From JBBRBB01 sp963830175 (GTDB lineage: Bacteria; Bacteroidota; Bacteroidia; Chitinophagales; Chitinophagaceae), in NCBI GenBank assembly GCA_963830175.1, contig CAWHKV010000009.1, positions 186,001-250,000 of the forward strand: DNA of 64,000 nt. The letters are read 5' to 3'. Both the position numbers and the translations under genes were made by a program. This document shows, piece after piece, positions 35,589 through 43,548 of this stretch; positions within the stretch are counted from its first letter, which is position 1, and every line of letters starts with the position of its first letter. Under the pieces are notes generated by a model that was given only the letters and a program-made list of their open reading frames with translations, was not told the origin of the DNA and did not search any database.

Positions 35589-35954
35589 CTAACTAATTGC
35601 CATGTTAGGTATTTTAACTTCAGTAGAGCCTGTGTCATGATCGGGTGTTTGTATTTCTGGATCATCTTTTTCTCCCTCGTCGTCGTCTTCGTCATCATCT
35701 CCTCCATCACTCATAGTAGGTGCTTTCATTAAAGGTTCTTCGTCATAACTGCTTTGGTCTGCATCCCGGTTTGTTATAGCATCATCTCCATTGGTCGCAT
35801 CATTGTTTTTACCATCATATTCCCTATCGTTATTCGAGTTATCAGCTAATCCTTCTTTAAAAGATTTCTCTCCTTTAACTTCCTGTTGGTTTGTTACAGG
35901 TTTAGGATCAGAAACTGCTTTATAAGGGTTGGTGTTTGTTTCTTGTGTTATCAT
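35589..35954 (-). CDS. Acidic disordered protein, hypothetical
   Basis: 121 residues beginning MITQETNTNPYKAVSDPKPV. Strongly acidic and low in hydrophobics, with a D/E run (GGDDDEDDDEGEKDD) near residues 84-98. No family recognised. It has the look of a disordered stress protein, a counterpart of the Gly/Asn-rich protein at 29871. A -24/-12-like sequence lies 37 nt upstream at 35991-36006. Confidence 0.75.
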   Translation of the reverse strand: MITQETNTNPYKAVSDPKPVTNQQEVKGEKSFKEGLADNSNNDREYDGKNNDATNGDDAITNRDADQSSYDEEPLMKAPTMSDGGDDDEDDDEGEKDDPEIQTPDHDTGSTEVKIPNMAIS

Positions 35955-35990
35955 GATAAAATTTTTATGTGTGAGATAATATTTAAAAGG

Positions 35991-36006
35991 AGTAAAAACT
36001 ATACCA
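35991..36006 (-). promoter_or_regulatory. Candidate -24/-12-like element before the acidic-protein gene
   Basis: TGGTATAGTTTTTACT on the minus strand has TGG and the 10-nt spacing but AC at -12. It shares 13 of 18 positions with the site before ku when two further bases are included. Confidence 0.3.
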
Positions 36007-36066
36007 CATTACCGATAAATGAGGTAATTAACACACTAGGAGAACAATATAGTAAGTGAATAATTA

Positions 36067-36468
36067 CTATTGAGACGGGGGAGATTTAGTAAAAGAAGAT
36101 TTTTCCGGCGGGCGTGAAAACCATTTTTTAAAAAATCCTTTTCCCTTTTCTTCAACCAGGGATGGGGTAAGGTTCTTTAACACAGAATTGCCCAATAATG
36201 TAACCAGCATACCGCTTTTTGCAAACAGGTATTTGTTAAGTACAATATCCAAAACAAGTTTAGCTCCTTTGCCAACTGCTGTAGTTGCTGCTTTCTTTTG
36301 TGTGGAAGAATTATTAAAAAATCCTAAGGTTCGCGTAACCGGGCTTAGTTGCTTTTCGATAGATTTAATTGATTGTTTTACTGCTGCTTTTTTTACTGCA
36401 AGTTTTGCTTCCAGCTGCCTTTGCTCTTCTATTAATTGATGAAAGGTGCTTATGGGTTTATTGTTCAT
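36067..36468 (-). CDS. Hypothetical protein of the YtxH/holin-like triad (YqjK-like position)
   Basis: 133 residues: a coiled coil (IEEQRQLEAKLAVKKAAVKQSIKSI is the heptad-like stretch, residues about 13-38), then a hydrophobic middle (MLVTLLGNSVLK) and a basic, proline-rich tail. It overlaps the holin-like gene by 11 nt. In Proteobacteria the equivalent slot of the yqjD-yqjE-yqjK operon holds a small protein of similar makeup, but sequence identity is not claimed. Confidence 0.75.
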   Translation of the reverse strand: MNNKPISTFHQLIEEQRQLEAKLAVKKAAVKQSIKSIEKQLSPVTRTLGFFNNSSTQKKAATTAVGKGAKLVLDIVLNKYLFAKSGMLVTLLGNSVLKNLTPSLVEEKGKGFFKKWFSRPPEKSSFTKSPPSQ

Positions 36469-36802
36469 AAAACTTTTTAACTACATAATCTTTAATTAAC
36501 GGCTCAATAAATTTCTTACGCAAAGCCAAAATTAAAAATATAATTAAGAGGTACAAGGCTGAAACAACAAGATAGCCAGCTATGGGGTTTGCCAGCAGGT
36601 AGCCAATATAAATGCTAATTGCAATACCTGCGAAAAACATAGAAAGAAAAATAAACACAAGAATTAGTAATAATACTACAGCCTTGCTGCTTATGATACT
36701 AGATTTAGCAAGCACTTTTACCTTTGATAATTGGTAAAAGGTATCTACATACTCTGCCGCATGAAGACTAAGGTCTTCTGTAATATTTTTTTGTTCTTCC
36801 AT
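36458..36802 (-). CDS. Holin-superfamily-like membrane protein (YqjE/phage-holin-3 type)
   Basis: 114 residues with two long transmembrane helices (AVVLLLILVFIFLSMFFAG and LVVSALYLLIIFLILAL) joined by the ISIYIGYLLANPIAGY loop, the pattern of the phage_holin_3_6/YqjE family. These proteins are bacterial, not phage, and often lie beside YtxH or DUF883 membrane anchors. Function unknown, linked to stationary phase and stress. Confidence 0.85.
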   Translation of the reverse strand: MEEQKNITEDLSLHAAEYVDTFYQLSKVKVLAKSSIISSKAVVLLLILVFIFLSMFFAGIAISIYIGYLLANPIAGYLVVSALYLLIIFLILALRKKFIEPLIKDYVVKKFYEQ

Positions 36803-36827
36803 AAAAAAAACAGGCTTGCGCCTGCTT

Positions 36828-37064
36828 TTACATTACGTTTTCTTTGGTGCTGTTAAATCCGCTTTCTACATCAGATGCCATTGCATTTATTTTTTCTTTA
36901 CCTGCTGCAAAAAGATCGGCCAACTGGCTGATTATATCAGTAGCAGATCCGGAAACCTTCTTTCTTAAATCGCTTCCTTTTTCAGGTGCCAGTAGCATTC
37001 CTATTGCAGCACCTGCTGCAGCTGCACCAATAATACCTAGAATAATTTTTGCTTGTGTTGACAT
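36828..37064 (-). CDS. YtxH domain-containing protein
   Basis: 78 residues: KIILGIIGAAAAGAAIGMLLAPEKGSDLR is the YtxH signature (one glycine/alanine-rich helix then APxxGxxLR; residues 6-33), followed by an amphipathic helical tail with Ser/Asp. First gene of the triad; 25 nt before the holin-like gene. YtxH proteins are general-stress inner-membrane proteins of unknown mechanism. Confidence 0.9.
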   Translation of the reverse strand: MSTQAKIILGIIGAAAAGAAIGMLLAPEKGSDLRKKVSGSATDIISQLADLFAAGKEKINAMASDVESGFNSTKENVM

Positions 37065-37245
37065 AAAATATAATTTAATAATTGATTGATATTATACGTA
37101 AAAAAGTAATGCCGAGGAAATTTAAAGATACTTAAAATTGAAAGTTTTTTAATGGGAATATAATTCTACATATAATTGGCGTAATTATCGTGGCTTAATT
37201 GGTAATTAAATTGTTTACAGGCGGGGAGAAACTAATTGAGTAAAC

Positions 37246-37596
37246 ATGAAGAAAAAAATATTGATAGTTGATGATGAAAAGGATTTATGCCTTTTGATGA
37301 AATCTTATCTTTCTAAAAAGAATTACGAGGTATATGATACCTATTCACTGAAGGATGGAATGGTAAAAATGGAAATGTACAAACCAGACATTCTGTTTCT
37401 GGATAATAACCTATCAGATGGTACGGCCTGGCCTCGTATCAACGATTTTTATGAGATCAATCCCAATACCGAAATATTTTTAATGAGCGGTTTTCAACCA
37501 CCGCTTCCCCTGAATGCAAATAAAACTTACCACGTATTAACGAAACCCATTTCGTTTCATGATCTTGATACCATGCTAAGCCAGGTTCCCCAATAA
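37246..37596 (+). CDS. Single-domain response regulator
   Basis: 116 residues, one receiver domain: KILIVDDEKD acidic pocket, phospho-acceptor D53 in ILFLDNNLSDG, T/S switch in IFLMSG, lysine in LTKPIS. No output domain, so it probably relays phosphate or binds a partner. It stands at the edge of the island with the kinase and NtrC-like gene; divergent from the YtxH operon and convergent with the SurA-like gene (3-nt gap). Confidence 0.93.
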   Translation: MKKKILIVDDEKDLCLLMKSYLSKKNYEVYDTYSLKDGMVKMEMYKPDILFLDNNLSDGTAWPRINDFYEINPNTEIFLMSGFQPPLPLNANKTYHVLTKPISFHDLDTMLSQVPQ

Positions 37597-37599
37597 TTT

Positions 37600-38982
37600 T
37601 TATTTTGTTGTGGATGTTACGGCAGCTTTCATCCAGTCATTCATATTGGTGCATGCTGTATATTCCGGGTCTATCGAAATGTAATAATCACCAATGTGGT
37701 CGGTAAACCATTTTTGAAGCACATCCATTTTTTTAATTTCGAGTGCCCGTTGTGCAATTTTGTTATAATCGTCTTTTAAATTTTCCCTATGGGGTTCTGT
37801 TGTAGATTTTAAGTATACAAGACGAACTGCAGAGCGACCCCTTTCATCTGTATAGGTAAGAGGTTGAGAAATATCGCCTGCTTTCATGTTCTTTAGATTA
37901 ACAACGAGTTCTTTATCTAACTGATCTATGGTAAGGAAGGTGCTGCCATCATAACCTGTAAACAATCCTGCATTAAACTTACTGTTCTCATCTTCACTGA
38001 ATTTATTTACGCCTTCGCCAAAGGTCATACGGTTGCTTAAAATCTTTGCCCTTACGGTATCCAGCTTAACTTTAGCATCATTTATTTCATCCTGTGTTAC
38101 GGAAGGAATAATTAAAATATGCCTTACTACGGCGTCATCCCCTGCACGGCTCACCATCTGAACTATGTGTAAACCAAACTTACTTTTAATAACAGGGCTT
38201 ACCTGGCCTTCTTTTAATTTAAAGGCAGCAGCCATAAAGGTCGGATCCCAGTTTTTATCGTTGCGGTTTATATTATACTGCCCGCCATTGTCTTTGCTTC
38301 CCGGGTCCTGGGAATAAATCTTAGCCAGATCTGAAAACTTTTTGGCGCCGCTTTCTACCTGCTGTTTCAGGCTATACAATTGCTTATTTACATATTCTTC
38401 AACATCTTTATTAGGCTTGGGAAAGATAATTATTTGTCCCACTTCCAATTCGCTTTCGTAGAATGGAAGACTGTCTGTAGGTATTTTACTGAACTGATCT
38501 TTTACCTCTGTTGGGGTGATTTTTACATTCTCAACAATTTTATTCCGCATTTGCTCAGAAAGTTTTTTCTCGCGAAAGGGCTCCCGAAAATCTTCTTTTA
38601 TCTGGTAAACAGTTTTACCTGCTACCTGTTCAAGAATTTCCTGGGACCCGTAAGAATTAATAAACCCGCGAATCTGGTTATCGAGCAAGGCATCCAGTTC
38701 TTCATCAGAAATCGGTAAGGAATCTTTAATAGCCTGTAATACCAGTACTTTTTGAATTAATTGGCCTTCCAGGAAAGCGCATTCCGGGTTAACAGGCAAT
38801 TGCGCCTCCTGTCCCTGTCTTTTGTAATCATCAATGGCATTTTGTATATCGCTATGCAAAATAATTTTGTCACCCACCTGTGCAATGATCTTGTCTGCAA
38901 CAATTTTTTGTGTTTGGGCAAATGCAACAGTGGAGGCAATGCAACAAAATATTAAAAGGGGTAAAAGCCTGTACAATTTCAT
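37600..38982 (-). CDS. SurA-like periplasmic peptidyl-prolyl isomerase
   Basis: 460 residues from ATG 38982 (MKLYRLLPLLIFCCIAST signal peptide). A SurA N-terminal chaperone domain (VADKIIAQVGDKIILHSDI, residues about 28-170) is followed by two parvulin domains: KFSDLAKIYSQDPGSKDNGGQ to FGLHIVQM, and VVRHILIIPSVTQ to about residue 400. SurA assists outer-membrane protein folding. A TATTTTTG box starts 7 nt ahead of the ATG and rules out the in-frame start at 38991. Confidence 0.92.
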   Translation of the reverse strand: MKLYRLLPLLIFCCIASTVAFAQTQKIVADKIIAQVGDKIILHSDIQNAIDDYKRQGQEAQLPVNPECAFLEGQLIQKVLVLQAIKDSLPISDEELDALLDNQIRGFINSYGSQEILEQVAGKTVYQIKEDFREPFREKKLSEQMRNKIVENVKITPTEVKDQFSKIPTDSLPFYESELEVGQIIIFPKPNKDVEEYVNKQLYSLKQQVESGAKKFSDLAKIYSQDPGSKDNGGQYNINRNDKNWDPTFMAAAFKLKEGQVSPVIKSKFGLHIVQMVSRAGDDAVVRHILIIPSVTQDEINDAKVKLDTVRAKILSNRMTFGEGVNKFSEDENSKFNAGLFTGYDGSTFLTIDQLDKELVVNLKNMKAGDISQPLTYTDERGRSAVRLVYLKSTTEPHRENLKDDYNKIAQRALEIKKMDVLQKWFTDHIGDYYISIDPEYTACTNMNDWMKAAVTSTTK

Positions 38983-38988
38983 AAGCAC

Positions 38989-38996
38989 CAAAAATA
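38989..38996 (-). promoter_or_regulatory. -7 box of the SurA-like gene
   Basis: TATTTTTG on the minus strand fits TAnnTTTG and lies just before the ATG at 38982, implying a very short leader. No clear -33 TTG at ideal spacing. Confidence 0.4.
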
Positions 38997-39107
38997 GAGA
39001 TTCAGGTTCACTCCATATAAATTCCCCATGCTTTTAACAAATAAATGCTGTAAATAAAAAAGCTAAATGGTGCGTGCACTGCCGGAAAATTGAAATTGCA
39101 CACGCCC

Positions 39108-39141
39108 AAAAAAAAGCACGTACCAGAAATTCTGTACGTGC
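39108..39141 (-). terminator. Terminator of the amidohydrolase pair
   Basis: GCACGTA and TACGTGC pair around a 12-nt loop that is itself self-complementary (CAGAAATTCTG); on the minus strand eight T follow. It lies 24 nt past the stop of the 425-residue amidohydrolase. Confidence 0.8.
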
Positions 39142-39164
39142 ACATAATTATTCGGAAACCTTTG

Positions 39165-40439
39165 TTATTTAATGTTGTACTTGTATTTGTATTTCTCGTT
39201 TAGTTGTTTCTGCTTATTATCCAGGTTAATCTGCCGACCCTGGATAAAGGCATAGACCACATTATTGGTCATTATATCGAGTAAATCGCCATCGCTCACA
39301 ACAATATTTGCATCCTTACCTGCCTCAAGAGAGCCGGTGCGATTATCAATACCCAAAATTTTGGCGGCATTTAGGGTTATCGCCTGTAAAGCCTGCTCTT
39401 TGGTAATGCCATATGGCACCGCATTGCCTGCATTAAACATTAAATTGCGGCCACGGTTGCTTTCGTCCCTGTCGGTAATGCAATACAAAACACCCGCCTG
39501 CTGCAATTGCGCCGGCAGTTTATAAAAAGCATCTACAGCGTCATCCTGTGTTCCGGGTAAGGTGTGCATTTCATTCAGAATAACCGGAATATTATTCTCC
39601 TTCAGGTAAGGCGCAATTTTGTAACTGTCTGCCCCGCCAACGATCACCGTTTTAAAGTTAAATTCTTTTGCAAATTCAACAGCCGTCATCATTTCACGCA
39701 CCAGTTCTGCATGCACATACAGGGTTTGTGATTTATTGAATAGCCCTTTTACCGCATCGAATTTTATATTAACGGTGGGGTGGGTTTTATCCTGCAGGTA
39801 GGCGTTTGCCTGTGAGAAAAAATTACGAAGGTTATCAATTTTGTCATCTGTTTCCTTTAATTGCTCATCCGCGGATTTATCAGCTGATCTGATAAGGGTA
39901 CGAGGCATACGAACATGAATGCCATTGTCTATCGCGTACACCGCGTCTTCCCAGTTCCATGCGTCGAGTTGAACGATGGATGATGTACCGCTAATGATAC
40001 CACCTTCAGGCTCTACTTGTGCCAATAAAACACCGTTTGTGCGAAGTGTATTGATCACCTTCGAGTCGGTATTATATGCAATAATGCTGCGAACACCCGG
40101 ATTAATGTCCCCTTCTTCAGAGTCATCCCTGGTAGATCTTACGGCGGAAATTTCTACCAGGCCAAGGTTGCTTCCGGCAAGGATCACTCCGGGATAAATG
40201 TGTTTGCCACTGCAGTCGATAATTTTTCCATTGCTTACTGCCCCTGATTGCACGGACGTTATTTTGCCATTTGTAAAAATAACAGTGCCATTGTTCAGTA
40301 CCTGCCCGTTGCCAATATGAACAGTAGCATTGGTAAGTGCAATGGTTTCGGTTTGTGCAGGTGCCGGGTACACGGTTTCCTGTGCGTGGGCAACCAAAAC
40401 AAAAAGAATAGAGCTCAGTACGATGAATAGTTTATTCAT
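39165..40439 (-). CDS. Amidohydrolase family protein, degenerate metal site
   Basis: 424 residues from ATG 40439 (MNKLFIVLSSILFVLVAHAQ signal peptide); an upstream in-frame start overlaps the previous gene and precedes no signal. Fold elements of imidazolonepropionase-like amidohydrolases are present: DCSGKHIYPGVI, the C-terminal AGKDANIVVSDGD and ITLNAAKILGI. The HxH motif that should follow strand 1 is replaced by AGSNLGLVE, so the first metal site is missing. It lies 23 nt behind the 993-residue amidohydrolase, same operon, secreted. Substrate unknown. Confidence 0.85.
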   Translation of the reverse strand: MNKLFIVLSSILFVLVAHAQETVYPAPAQTETIALTNATVHIGNGQVLNNGTVIFTNGKITSVQSGAVSNGKIIDCSGKHIYPGVILAGSNLGLVEISAVRSTRDDSEEGDINPGVRSIIAYNTDSKVINTLRTNGVLLAQVEPEGGIISGTSSIVQLDAWNWEDAVYAIDNGIHVRMPRTLIRSADKSADEQLKETDDKIDNLRNFFSQANAYLQDKTHPTVNIKFDAVKGLFNKSQTLYVHAELVREMMTAVEFAKEFNFKTVIVGGADSYKIAPYLKENNIPVILNEMHTLPGTQDDAVDAFYKLPAQLQQAGVLYCITDRDESNRGRNLMFNAGNAVPYGITKEQALQAITLNAAKILGIDNRTGSLEAGKDANIVVSDGDLLDIMTNNVVYAFIQGRQINLDNKQKQLNEKYKYKYNIK

Positions 40440-40462
40440 AAATAATATAAGTTGATGGATAA

Positions 40463-43444
40463 TTAATTTGATTCGTATTCTACTTCGCAACGATTAATAA
40501 TGTTTGGCGTAATTACCGGAGCCGTGGTTTTACCACCCGATTTTTTTGCACCGATCATTTTCTGGATGATGCGGTTTCTTTCGGACTCAACGTACTGCTG
40601 CATTTGTTTGTCTTTCTCCATGTCAAAATAAACAATGCCATCAACGATCGTTTTTTCTACGCGGGAATATACGCTCAGCGGATTGTCGCTCCATATAACG
40701 AGGTCAGCATCTTTACCTGCCTTTAAGCTACCAACCCTGTCTGAAATGTGCAGCATAACTGCTGGGTTAAGTGTAGCCATGTTAAAGGCATCAGCTTCTG
40801 AAAGATTACCATATTTAATTGTTTTAGCTGCTTCCTGGTTAAGGTGACGTGCCATTTCGGGGTCGTCGCTGTTTATGGCAACATTCACTCCCACTTTGTG
40901 CATAATGGCTGCGTTGTAGGGAATCGCATCCTGCACTTCTGCCTTGTACATCCACCAGTCGCTAAAAGTAGAGGCGTTGGCGCCATGCTCCTTCATTTTA
41001 TCTGCTACTTTATATCCTTCTAAAATGTGTGTAAAGGTGTTTACCTTAAAGCCCATCTCGTCGGCAATGTGCATCATCATATTTATTTCGCTTTGCACAT
41101 AGCTGTGGCATGTAATAAATCTTTTACCGTTTAATATCTCTACCAGCGCATCTAATTCCAGGTCACGCCTTTTATTATCACCTGCCTTTTCATAGTCTTT
41201 TGCACGTTGAAAAGCATCGCGTATTACCTGCTCAACTCCCATACGCGTATCGGGAAATCGGTTACTGAATGGGTTATAGCTACGCTTTACATTTTCGCCC
41301 AGTGCAAACTTTATAAAGGGATCCCAGTTAGCGAACTTTAGATCCTCGGCATTTGCGCCCCACGTTAATTTTATGAGTTGCGTTTGACCTCCAATGGTGT
41401 TGCAACTGCCGTGTAATAGATGAGCGCTGGTTACACCACCGGCAAGCTGGCGATAAATATTTATGTCGTCCGGGTCTATTACATCAGCCACCCGAACCTC
41501 CGCGGTTACAGATTGAGAGCATTCATTTACGCTCCCGGAAATGGCAATGTGGGAATGTTCATCGATTATACCCGCAGACACATATTTGTTTGTACCATCT
41601 ATAACCTCACCACCAGGGTTGCTTAAGTTCTTACCGATCTTTGCGATTTTCCCGTTTTTTACCAGTACATCTGTATTTAGTAACAACCCGTCAGATTCGT
41701 TTGTCCATACGCTGGCATTCTTTATCAGCAGATCTTGTTGCCCCGGTCTTTTCACAAAGCCATACGCAGAAAAAGGATAGAGTATATCCCTATTCACAGG
41801 GTCGCTTTTAATTTTTGCCGTATCTGTTTCCGACAATTTTTCATTGAAGGGGGATGTTTGTTCTAGTTGCCAGGTTGCATGAAAACCATTGGCATCATAC
41901 CCTACACCGGCCCAACCTTTATTTGTTTTTACCCCTGTTAGGTTAACGAGCTTGGTACTATCTTGTTTATCATTCCATAATATGTTTATGGTATTTGCTA
42001 CCTGCGAAACAGTGGTTTTTAAGCCAGCGGTATCAGTGCCTGTTTTTATTTTGGCAGAAATTTTATCTGGTTGACCTGTAATTTCCAGGTTGAAGGTTTG
42101 CAACTGATTATTTTTATTAATGGTAAGCTTATAATTACCACGAAGGTCATTCCATCCTGCATCCTTTATAACGTATTTCCTTCCCTGTATCCAATTTTGA
42201 AAGAACAAGGTTTTTTCTTGAAACACCGGTCCGCTGGTTATCAGAAAATTTGCCAGTTTGCCGGTTTCAATACTACCCATGTCGTTATACATACCAATTA
42301 AAGTAGCAGGCGTGCGGGTAAGTGCATCGAGTGCCTTTTTTTCACTTAATCCATTTTCAATGGCTTTGCGCAGGTTGCTTAAAAAATCATTACCCGACCC
42401 GTCGGATGACAGAGCAAAATCTATATTTGCTTTTTCGAACATGCCCGGCTGCAGCGGTGCCATTTCCCAGTGTTTTAAAGCACTTAGTGCGACCAGCCTG
42501 GCATTGTTAATATCGCTTATGTCGTAAGGTAAAGGAAAGTTTATAGGCAGGATGAACGGGGCGTTGGCTGCCTTCATTTCATCTATGCGCTGATACTCGT
42601 TGCCGCCACCTTTGATTATATATTTAACATTGAATTCTGAGGCAATTTTATTTGCGCGTAATGAATTCCATTTATCGGCAGCATTAAAAATATGCGGCAG
42701 GTTCTGGTTGTTATTCCATGCCAAAAGGCTAAGATTGGTTCCTTCTTTTTCCGGCTGTGTGCTATACCATTTACCATTGAGATAAGTTTGGCGAAGCAAT
42801 GTTATGGCACCCATAAGAGAGGTAGGATAGTCTTGTGTAGAAGTGCCCTTCTCAAAAGAAAAAAAGTCTGCGGCACTTTGTTTTACCAGTGCAAGGTTCT
42901 CATTTTCATCTGCCAGGGAAACAAGCGCTCCTGAACCACGGGCAATGCCATCCTGCACGTGCGTAACCACCATACCAAAACCTGAATTTCGCAGGTCTTT
43001 AGCTTTATCATTATTAACCGAAAATAATTGGGATGCATTGGTTTCGGGGTGTATGGCCTGGTTCCAGTCAAATGCCCCTTTCGTATTGCTTATAAACTGG
43101 CTTTGGGTAAATCCGGGTTCCCTTTTTGAGGGTGTAACGGCGGGCATGCCATAATTGCTGTAAAGTTCAATAAATGAAGGATAAATATATTTTCCACTGC
43201 AATCAATTACCACGGCATTCGCAGGGGCAGGAAGATTTGAACCCACCTTCACTATTCTGCCTTCTTTAATAATTAACGTGCCGTTTTTAATTATAGTCTG
43301 GGCATCCTTTACAATGGTTGCATTAATAAAGGCCACATGGTCCTGCCTTTCATCGGCTACGCCATTCACGGGAAAAGTTACCTGCGCGCTTGAAGTCAAC
43401 ACCTCCAAAAAAAGGCAGGTAAAAAACAACCATACTTTAGACAT
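40463..43444 (-). CDS. Double amidohydrolase-domain exported protein (993 aa)
   Basis: Signal peptide MSKVWLFFTCLFLEVLTSSAQ, then two amidohydrolase modules. Module 1 (residues about 30-430) has DCSGKYIYPSFIELYSN where the HxH should be, so it is metal-deficient; it ends MGSIETGKLANFLIT. A non-catalytic beta-rich segment follows (about 440-560). Module 2 (about 565-950) is intact: IIDEHSHIAISG, FITCHSY, THILEGYK and NSDDPEMARHL supply the metal ligands, ending GSLKAGKDADLVIWSDNP. Such tandem proteins are typical of Bacteroidota; the substrate may be a cyclic imide or dipeptide, not determinable. Confidence 0.88.
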   Translation of the reverse strand: MSKVWLFFTCLFLEVLTSSAQVTFPVNGVADERQDHVAFINATIVKDAQTIIKNGTLIIKEGRIVKVGSNLPAPANAVVIDCSGKYIYPSFIELYSNYGMPAVTPSKREPGFTQSQFISNTKGAFDWNQAIHPETNASQLFSVNNDKAKDLRNSGFGMVVTHVQDGIARGSGALVSLADENENLALVKQSAADFFSFEKGTSTQDYPTSLMGAITLLRQTYLNGKWYSTQPEKEGTNLSLLAWNNNQNLPHIFNAADKWNSLRANKIASEFNVKYIIKGGGNEYQRIDEMKAANAPFILPINFPLPYDISDINNARLVALSALKHWEMAPLQPGMFEKANIDFALSSDGSGNDFLSNLRKAIENGLSEKKALDALTRTPATLIGMYNDMGSIETGKLANFLITSGPVFQEKTLFFQNWIQGRKYVIKDAGWNDLRGNYKLTINKNNQLQTFNLEITGQPDKISAKIKTGTDTAGLKTTVSQVANTINILWNDKQDSTKLVNLTGVKTNKGWAGVGYDANGFHATWQLEQTSPFNEKLSETDTAKIKSDPVNRDILYPFSAYGFVKRPGQQDLLIKNASVWTNESDGLLLNTDVLVKNGKIAKIGKNLSNPGGEVIDGTNKYVSAGIIDEHSHIAISGSVNECSQSVTAEVRVADVIDPDDINIYRQLAGGVTSAHLLHGSCNTIGGQTQLIKLTWGANAEDLKFANWDPFIKFALGENVKRSYNPFSNRFPDTRMGVEQVIRDAFQRAKDYEKAGDNKRRDLELDALVEILNGKRFITCHSYVQSEINMMMHIADEMGFKVNTFTHILEGYKVADKMKEHGANASTFSDWWMYKAEVQDAIPYNAAIMHKVGVNVAINSDDPEMARHLNQEAAKTIKYGNLSEADAFNMATLNPAVMLHISDRVGSLKAGKDADLVIWSDNPLSVYSRVEKTIVDGIVYFDMEKDKQMQQYVESERNRIIQKMIGAKKSGGKTTAPVITPNIINRCEVEYESN

Positions 43445-43548
43445 ACTTTATAAAATTTCTTCGGAAGGTAGCCTTGTTTTTTTATTGATTAATAGATTAA
43501 TTAGCCATTTTATTTTTTATATTCATCGGAGGTTATCCTTTATATATT

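Noticed and set aside
36458..36802. Holin-like protein as evidence of a prophage
   Set aside because: The family is a cellular stress-associated membrane protein, in an operon with YtxH; no phage structural or integrase genes are nearby.
40463..43444. Many plus-strand open frames inside the large amidohydrolase gene
   Set aside because: Shadows of a clear full-length minus-strand gene with signal peptide and intact catalytic motifs.
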